From assembly GCA_001953115.1 (NCBI GenBank), contig LSSL01000099.1, positions 1 to 60,694 of the forward strand: 60,694 nucleotides of DNA. Direction: 5' to 3'. The notes beneath the pieces are model-generated. The model saw only the letters and a list, made by a program, of their open reading frames with translations. It ran no database searches and was not told the origin of the DNA. Of this stretch, positions 54,189 through 60,694 are shown piece by piece (position 1 is the first letter of the stretch; every line of letters begins with the position of its first letter). The translations under genes and the position numbers were made by a program. Source of the DNA: Smittium mucronatum. Its lineage: Eukaryota; Kickxellomycota; Harpellomycetes; Harpellales; Legeriomycetaceae.

Positions 54189-54904
54189 CTTTTTATTTTA
54201 CACTTTTTATTTTATGAAGCACATTTCTGTATGCTGCTAATTTGATACATTTCATTAACCCATCACATGCTCAAAAATGGACTGAATTTCCATTGGTTCC
54301 ATCCAAAGTTTTAAATTATTTATTGCGTTATATTAGCCCAATTATTAATGAGATTTTTTTGGTACTCATTAAGAGTCAGGTGACATTTTTAAACAGTAGT
54401 AAATGGAAGGATTCATAAACCAGTTTTTTTGGTGCCTTCCGTACACTATGTCAGCAGAAATATTGCCGAAAAAATACTGCAATAAAGCACATAGGGGATA
54501 TGGTTGGCTGATGTCAAAATTTATTTTAAATTAATCTAATCGAAGAGTTCAGATGTTGTGAGCTGGAATCATTATTATTTGACTAAAAGGAGTCAAACAT
54601 GACCATAAATAAGTAGTCAATTAATTTTATTTAAAACCTTTTAGGTTCTTTAAATTTTTCTTTTATCAAAACGGCCCGCGATATCCTGCACTTTCTTTGG
54701 TCGTTATTTATCTTTAAAATATTCGTAAAGTGAAATTAATATGGTGAATTATCAGCGATTTCTTGATTTGTAATGATGTAGACACCTACACAACGAAAAG
54801 GCAACTGGGTGAGAATATATATATAAATTATAAATAGGTTGATCCAGAAACTAAAATGAAATCAATGTACCTATTGTCTTTTTATTTTCAATTTATATTA
54901 GCTG

Positions 54905-55880
54905 TTACAGGGTTTTTCATTGTTAGGGACGATAATTTTCATTTTTAGAGACACATTATTACATTATTGATGTTATGTTTTTTCTTTTTTTTAGACATAT
55001 TATTACATTAATGGGGAGATGTATTTTCTTTTTTATAAACCTATTATTACATTATTGGGGAAATGTATTTTCTTTTTTATATTCATATTATTTCATGGTT
55101 GGGGATGTTGATTTTCATAATTAGAGACATTTCTCCGCTTTTAGAGCATAATTATATTGTGATTACAATCATTCATTTTAATCTTTCTTATAAAAGAATT
55201 TATATTGCGTATGGTTTCGCCTAGAAAAGACTTCATTCAAATATACCATAAGAAAAATGAAGAAAAATTTAAAGGCATCGAAAATTAAAAAATATGCTCC
55301 TATTATAATAGGATGATTCTTCAATTTTTTAATAATTTCAAGAATATGTCTATCTAAAATCACTTTCTCAATACAATTACCGGAAATGATAGTAAATAAT
55401 ACACTTTTATTCATAAATTAATCATAATATTTTATTTGTAGAGTTATCTTTATTTCATATTAATTTTTGCTATACGTGTTTTGATTCTCCAAAAGCTTAT
55501 CCATTTAGCTAGCTTGGATACTATATATGAGCCCGATGATATAAGCGAATGATCTGCGTTATAAATTTGTTTTATAAAAAAAAATAGGTGCAAAAATTCA
55601 AATCGCATTGTAATTATTCTCCGAAAGATGGGAAAATATCTATTTGTGAAAATTAACATCTCCAATCTAATAATATCATGCCTCAAAAAATAAAAATAAA
55701 TACCCTCATTCATGAATTAATATATATATAAAGAAGAAAAAACATATCCCCAATAATTTGATAATATGTCTCTAAGGGTGAAAATTTAAGTTTTTAACGA
55801 TGAAAAAACATATTCCCAATAATGTAATAATGTTTATCTAAAAATGAAAAGTGTCGTCACTAACATTGAAAACCCCTTTA
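54905..55880. mobile_element. foldback element with 44-bp tandem units in its inverted arms
   Basis: The left arm is an array with exact 44-bp spacing: unit starts at 54905, 54949, 54993, 55037, 55081 and a degenerate start at 55125. Typical unit core: CATTATTACATTATTGGGG. The right arm (about 55733-55880) holds two to three units in the opposite orientation. The outer ~75 bp of the two arms match closely when one is reverse-complemented (TTTTCATTTTTAGA and ATTACATTATT blocks in the same order). The interior of about 600 bp carries only short frames of 78 and 87 codons without recognisable transposase. No clear target-site duplication was seen. Confidence 0.6.
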
Positions 55881-57924
55881 AACAAGTTTGATTTTATCTT
55901 TAATTGCTAACTCGTTTTCAAACCAGAAAAGTGTAATTATTAATACTTGCGTAAGCAGTGGGTAAGGGTTAAATTGTGAAAAGCAGTCCAGTTGATGCAG
56001 GTGCGTGTAACTTATTAGTGGATAGTTATATCTGTTTTCTCATATAGTGGGGTGAGGGGGTTGATGAAGTCAAAATTATTTACCCCCATTCACTTTTTAT
56101 CTGAATCGTTGAGTGTTAAATATTTAGGTTGTAATGTATAATAAGAAAATATTATTACAATAACCAACTTTTATATTTTGTTTTTTGTTTTTTGAAAAAT
56201 ATGGAGCATGTGTTATTCTGCAAATGTGAGTTGTGTGATTTAAGGCATGGTGAAGATTGTATCAAAACATATGAATTAATTGGATTAATTAGCTATTCAT
56301 TTTTTTTTGTATATCGGAATTTTATTAAGCAGCTATTCATATTCAATTAATTCACTCAGAACCAAGACCACAAAAGCAATTGACCAATTTGAAACTAAGG
56401 GAGAAAACAAACGATCCTCATCCTCTATACAATTTTTTTTGGGCTAATACACCGATTTATCTAATCTAAAGTAGAGGTGCCATAAAAAAAAAAGAAATAT
56501 AAAGATTTTACGCCAGAAAGAGTTATCAATTTTAGTTTTATTATCACTAGCATGACTGACACATTATCGGGACATTATTATTTATTGCCTTATAGATTCA
56601 CATACTCACGCATGAACCAATCTCCACCAACCATAATAAATAAAAATAAGCCAGGTGTTTTACAGCTTTTTATAGGTATTGATATGTTCACATTCATTGA
56701 ATAGACGACAAACCGAAAACTCAAGATGTTCGTGGGGACTATATCACTCAATTTCTGAATTTCATGATACCAAGGGCATAAAGAAGTCGTGGAGTAAATT
56801 TCGAAATCAAAAATAGGATACTAATTACCTTTGCGCTTTTTTCATTAATAGAGAAATAAGCGGGAAAATGTCAAACCCCTTCAGAATTCAATAGTTTTTC
56901 GATTTTATTTGCGGGCCCACACATCTTTTATTTGACAACCAATATTTTTAAAGCGATTATACAGGAGATTAATGCTTAAAGCATGTTCTTAACCAAAAAT
57001 TAAGAACCATTTTTGTACTACCATCCCAAAATGTTTTACCACTATCGATTATGGCTCTATCACCACTCGTTCTCAAGCATAGATTGTGTATGAGTGATAA
57101 CTGGTTGTATACTTTTATCATAATGTTTTGATTTATTTCAAATGCAAATATATATATGAATTTTTATTGGCTGCAATGTGTTGGAATAGCCTTTTGAAAA
57201 CTCGTTGGCGATTTACCTATAATTCAAATCAAAATACTTGAGCCTTTTTAGGCCCAGGTAGAATTAACTGTGCCATTTTTTATGGCCAATATTCATGCTA
57301 CTCTGATTTCCACATTGATAAATTTACATTCTATTGGCTTTCTAATATTTTTGACAAATGGTTTTTTAGAGACTTATACGAATCAGAGTATGTAAACAAT
57401 ACTAGAGACAAAATAATCAAGAAATTTCATCGTGAAATCGATCCTTCGATACAGTATAATAACTGGTGTTTTTAACGGTTACATGACTGTTTGCATACTA
57501 CCATTTCGTTTACTTTTTCTTCCTATCATCTTGTATAATTAAGATGATTTCGACAAATGATATTTGCATGTTTTTTAAAACCATGCTTTAAAAAAGTTAG
57601 ATTTTGATATTTTATATTTATTGGTTAAAAAGTATACGAAATGTCCAGATGTCAATTGGTATTGTACCAATAGTCCTGACACAATTTTTAACCACAGTCA
57701 AAGCAGTTTAGGCTTTTAGATAATAAAACAATAGCTGTGGATCTCGAATGGTTAACTCTAGCCAAGCTCAAAAGCACTTGAGCTCTCATTTGTAGAGTTC
57801 AAGGTCTTCTATTGAAAGGTAGCAGAAATTAAATCAATTATTAAGATGCATTTAAATTAATAGTTTTTACTGGCAGAAAAATGAAGTCCATTATTGTACC
57901 ACTGGCCCTAAATAATAAGCTAAT

Positions 57925-58080
57925 TTTTTCCGGGCCCAAATTTGTGTCTAGCTCCTATTTGTTGCATTAAAAATCCCAATTGGTAAATTTTCTCAATATA
58001 TCCAATAGTATACAAATATTATCAATTTAATGATAACGTTGAGCTAAAATTGAGAGCCATTCTTTGCACTATTGGCCCTG
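57925..58080. repeat. dispersed repeat of about 160 bp, copy 2
   Basis: It starts TTTTCCGGGCCCAAATTTGT and ends with the CTATTGGCCCTG block, matching copy 1 at 53484-53645 with many substitutions. Related right-end motifs also occur near 57888-57909, 58121-58140 and 58445-58482. Confidence 0.5.
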
Positions 58081-58144
58081 TTTTTTTTTTTTGTTTTTTT
58101 TGTATCACGGAATTTTTATTGTATATTGGCCCTGAAAGGGTTAA

Positions 58145-59209
58145 TATCATTATTAATAAAGAATCTTAGAGTTGTTAATAATGTAATACTCGAAGCATTT
58201 TTTTCCAATCTGATTTTCCCTTTGGTTTTCTAGGGCCCGGATTGAATTCTCGTTTGACCAACCATCAATACCTATCAGGATGATGTCAATAATCAGCGAA
58301 TAATGATCTAGGGATATATGCATTGTTAACCTCTCCATGGTCCAAAAAAAGCACTCCTATTCGCAAACCTCATTATTTCTTACTTAAGATTTCGACAATT
58401 AACTCAATTGTCAGTGAATATTTTTATTAGGCCATTTTGATTTTGGAAAACTGTGAGCCATTTTTTACAGCTATTCCTGAAAGAGTTAAATTTGGCCTTT
58501 GAAAAGAAAAAGATGGTATAAACGGAGACGAAATTCATTCTAAAAATGAAATAGATAATCATGACTTTATTCATGAACGAGACCTTATCCAATAAAAATA
58601 AAATAAATAATTCTTCTTTAGGCTTCTGTATGCAAAAGATATAGATTAGTAAATGACCGACTCATAAATAACGCTTTTTGTAAATTCCATCCAAAGTACG
58701 CATCTATTTCGAAGCTTAGTATTTCTGATATAGTGTATATGCAAAAAGGATCATAATTGGGTAAATTGTCCTCAGACTATTTACTGAATGTTCACCTATG
58801 GTATTTATCATCAGAATGTGATTCTTCCATTAGGCTCTTTCCAAAGCAAACCTAGTAGTGGACAAATATAACCAATCCCAAGATCTCTAGGCTCATGCTT
58901 TATAGTCTTACAAATTATTAATAATACCGAATATGTAGCATAATTGCATCAAATGTTTTTGGATCGTGAAATGAACATGTATTTAAGCCATATTTCTATT
59001 CGCCAATAATTAAGGAATTAATTTGTTCAATTTGCCAAAAAGCTAATGATTTTGTTCACACAGAGTCTCCACCAATTGTGAAATGAGATTATCTGAATTT
59101 ATTTTTTGATCTCCAGTCCAACCGATGCATTATATCACTTTGAACACACGCAAAACCCATCCATTCGAAAATATCGAAGCGCTAAATAATTCCAAAGTTC
59201 ACTCTCAAG
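58145..59209. other. upstream region of transaldolase, no gene seen
   Basis: About 1 kb of moderately AT-rich DNA. A degraded copy of the neighbouring repeat motif (CTGAAAGAGTTAAA) lies near 58477-58490. No coding frame is convincing. The last few hundred bases should contain the promoter of the highly expressed-looking TAL1. Confidence 0.55.
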
Positions 59210-59217
59210 TATAAATA
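59210..59217 (+). promoter_or_regulatory. TATA box of TAL1
   Basis: TATAAATA lies 63-70 bp upstream of the transaldolase ATG, a plausible distance for a strong promoter with a short 5' leader. Confidence 0.5.
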
Positions 59218-59279
59218 AACATACTTTTCCTAAAATAAAAGGGTAGATTACCTAGTTATTGTATTCAACTCCTGTAAAA

Positions 59280-60245
59280 ATGTCCACCGTCCTTGAACAA
59301 CTTAAAGCCGTTACCACCGTTGTTGCCGATACTGGTGACTTTGAGGCTATTGCTCAATACAAGCCAACTGACTCTACCACCAACCCTTCTCTTATTTTGG
59401 CTGCCGCTTCCAAGCCACAATATTCTGGTCTTATCGATGAGGCTGTAAACTACGCCAAGGCCAATGCCACTGGACTTGAAAGCCAAGTTGAACTCGCCAA
59501 CGTCAGACTGTTCACTAACTTTGGTGTTGAGATCTTGAAGCTCGTTCCTGGCCGTGTTTCCACTGAGGTCGATGCTAGACTATCCTACGATAAGGAGGCT
59601 TCCGTAAAGAAGGCACTTGAAATCATCAAGATGTATGAATCTCATGGAATTAGCAAAGAAAGAGTCCTTATTAAGCTCCCCAGTACTTGGGAAGGTATCC
59701 AAGCTGCTCATGAGCTTGAGACCAAATATGGCGTCCACTGTAACATGACTTTGTTGTTCTCCTTCGCTCAAGCTGTTGCTTGTGCTGAAGCTGGTGTCAC
59801 CTTGATCTCTCCATTTGTTGGTAGAATTAAGGACTGGTACGCTGCTTCTACTGGCAAATCTTATGAAGCTCGTGATGATCCAGGCGTTCACAGCGTTAAG
59901 AAGATCTATAACTATTACAAACAACACGGCTACAAGACCGTCATCATGGGTGCTTCTTTCAGAAGTGCTGGTGAAATCGAAGAGCTCGCTGGTTGCGATT
60001 TCTTGACCATCTCTCCCAACTATCTCCAGGAACTCCAGGATACTGTTGCCCCATTGGAAGTCAAATTGACTCACGAGACTGCCATGCAAACCCCGATTGA
60101 AAAGATCACACTCGACGAAGCTGAATTCAGATGGTTACACAACGAGGATCAAATGGCTGTTGAAAAGCTCAGCGAAGGTATCAGAAAGTTCTACATCGAT
60201 GGAAGCAAACTCGACCAAATGTTGAGAGATAGATTGTCTCAATAA
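59280..60245 (+). CDS. TAL1: transaldolase
   Basis: Cytosolic enzyme of the non-oxidative pentose phosphate pathway. It moves a dihydroxyacetone unit from sedoheptulose 7-phosphate to glyceraldehyde 3-phosphate, giving erythrose 4-phosphate and fructose 6-phosphate. The 321-residue protein is complete and intronless. Catalytic residues fall at the same numbers as in E. coli TalB: Asp17 (VVADTGD), Glu96 (STEVDAR) and the Schiff-base Lys132 ([11 protein letters not shown]). Substrate-pocket residues TTNPS (33-37), [11 protein letters not shown] and SPFVGRI are intact. The start is the ATG at 59280; an in-frame TTG seven codons upstream is not a credible eukaryotic start. GC content and use of C/G-ending codons are well above those of MED15 and CDT2, typical of a highly expressed gene. 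Confidence 0.97.
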   Translation: MSTVLEQLKAVTTVVADTGDFEAIAQYKPTDSTTNPSLILAAASKPQYSGLIDEAVNYAKANATGLESQVELANVRLFTNFGVEILKLVPGRVSTEVDARLSYDKEASVKKALEIIKMYESHGISKERVLIKLPSTWEGIQAAHELETKYGVHCNMTLLFSFAQAVACAEAGVTLISPFVGRIKDWYAASTGKSYEARDDPGVHSVKKIYNYYKQHGYKTVIMGASFRSAGEIEELAGCDFLTISPNYLQELQDTVAPLEVKLTHETAMQTPIEKITLDEAEFRWLHNEDQMAVEKLSEGIRKFYIDGSKLDQMLRDRLSQ

Positions 60246-60514
60246 TTTTTAAACTTATTTCATTTTTTTCCTCTCTATTTTTAAACGACCTTTTCCAGTA
60301 CATTTGTATCAATTTAAGCAAGAGTGTTCATTTGTCTTGACCCATTTCATAATCTTATCAATAATTATTGTTTTTGCGCGATAGGTGGTGGGGGTAATTG
60401 GGCTTTATTTTATTTGCTTGATGGGTTGTTGTGACCCCTAAGAGTGAGATACCTTGCCGTGGTTTAGGGGATTAATAGTGTACTTTTCGATTTACACTAG
60501 ACTAAAATTTCATG
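60246..60514. other. downstream of TAL1; possible edge of a GC-richer element
   Basis: The first 100 bp are an AT-rich 3' flank. From about 60378 the sequence becomes GC-richer. A 7-bp inverted pair, CCCCTAA (60435-60441) and TTAGGGG (60464-60470), could form a hairpin. A TGTTGTGACCCC start near 60426 would be compatible with the end of a long terminal repeat, but this is only suggestive. Confidence 0.3.
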
Positions 60515-60643
60515 CAGCGTTGTACTATTCTTGGTTGGGAGTTGTGGAGACAGCGCACAGCGTTGCACTATTCTTGGTTGGGAGCAGTGGAGACAGCGCA
60601 CAGCGTTGCACTATTCTTGGTTGGGAGCAGTGGAGATAGCGCA
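60515..60643. repeat. 43-bp minisatellite, three copies
   Basis: Units start at 60515, 60558 and 60601, each beginning CAGCGTTG. Copies 2 and 3 differ at one base; copy 1 differs from copy 2 at three. A degenerate CAGCGATTC continuation follows to the window edge. The array is about half G+C, unlike the rest of the window. A short frame runs through it because 43 is not a multiple of three, but it is not gene-like. Confidence 0.9.
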
Positions 60644-60694
60644 CAGCGATTCGGAGGACAGCGATTCCAGAGGAGGACCATCTAGAAACAGGAG

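Larger units (their letters stand above)
53480..58144. mobile_element. TTAA-bounded interval with piggyBac-like termini (candidate)
   Basis: The left edge reads TTAA then CCCTTTCAAGGCC. The right edge, read inward on the minus strand, is TTAA then CCCTTTCAGGGCC. The 13-bp termini match at 12 of 13 positions and each is flanked by TTAA, the duplication signature of piggyBac transposons, whose ends also begin with CC(C/Y). The 4.66 kb inside has no intact transposase. A short frame near 56571-56690 encodes YSRMNQSPPTIINKNKPGV before a stop, but it is not a secure match to any transposase. Similar GGCCCTGAAA motifs recur inside, so the two ends may instead be two members of a short repeat family. 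Confidence 0.35.

Noticed and set aside
55178..55713. Two minus-strand frames of 78 and 87 codons inside the foldback element
   Set aside because: No DDE or other transposase motif; composition follows the AT-rich background.
59580..60089. Minus-strand frame of 169 codons
   Set aside because: Shadow of the transaldolase gene, whose catalytic residues are all in place on the plus strand.
60435..60470. CCCCTAA and TTAGGGG as telomere motif
   Set aside because: Single inverted copies rather than a tandem array; a chance hairpin is the simpler reading.
1..60694. CRISPR array, operon or prokaryotic gene cluster
   Set aside because: No spaced direct repeats of the right size, and the genes have spliceosomal introns and eukaryotic families.

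Overview
The window looks like an AT-rich eukaryotic genome, most likely fungal. It holds four intron-split or single-exon protein genes and one tRNA, separated by very long AT-rich stretches. The fungal reading rests on three things: a glutamine-rich Med15 mediator subunit with an N-terminal KIX-like domain, a transaldolase of the TalB/Tal1 length class, and short spliceosomal introns (78 to 179 bp). The low base composition, Asn/Ser/Lys/Gln-rich proteins and the presence of Cdt2 (absent from baker's yeast) would fit an early-diverging lineage. The species cannot be named from this sequence.

Layout. Positions 1-10611 are gene-free AT-rich DNA with several homopolymer C or G tracts and one small GC-richer island near 6.3 kb. 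Positions 10612-21481 are a compact gene cluster. It contains a 4-exon Med15 (+), a 3-exon TMEM106/Vac7-like LEA2-domain membrane protein (-), and a 3-exon Cdt2/DTL-type WD40 protein (-). The proposed Cdt2 model carries an N-terminal PIP box and a non-canonical GC-AG intron. Positions 21482-59200 are a gene desert of about 38 kb, interrupted by a sequencing gap flanked by poly-G and by a tRNA-Thr gene. The desert is not featureless: it contains three inverted-repeat (foldback or MITE-like) structures near 24.4, 28.9 and 54.9 kb. Near 53.5-58.1 kb there is a repeat-rich interval bounded by TTAA-flanked 13-bp inverted termini that resemble piggyBac ends. Positions 59280-60245 encode transaldolase. 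The window ends in a GC-richer 43-bp minisatellite, possibly inside a further mobile element.

How the genes relate. They are not a pathway cluster: transcription (Med15), vacuolar or lysosomal membrane (LEA2 protein), replication-coupled ubiquitination (Cdt2) and the pentose phosphate pathway (transaldolase) are unrelated jobs. No convincingly new multi-gene system was found. The observations most worth checking are the Cdt2 architecture (N-terminal PIP box, GC-AG intron), the array-based foldback element, the TTAA-bounded interval, and isolated poly-G/poly-C tracts in a very AT-rich genome.
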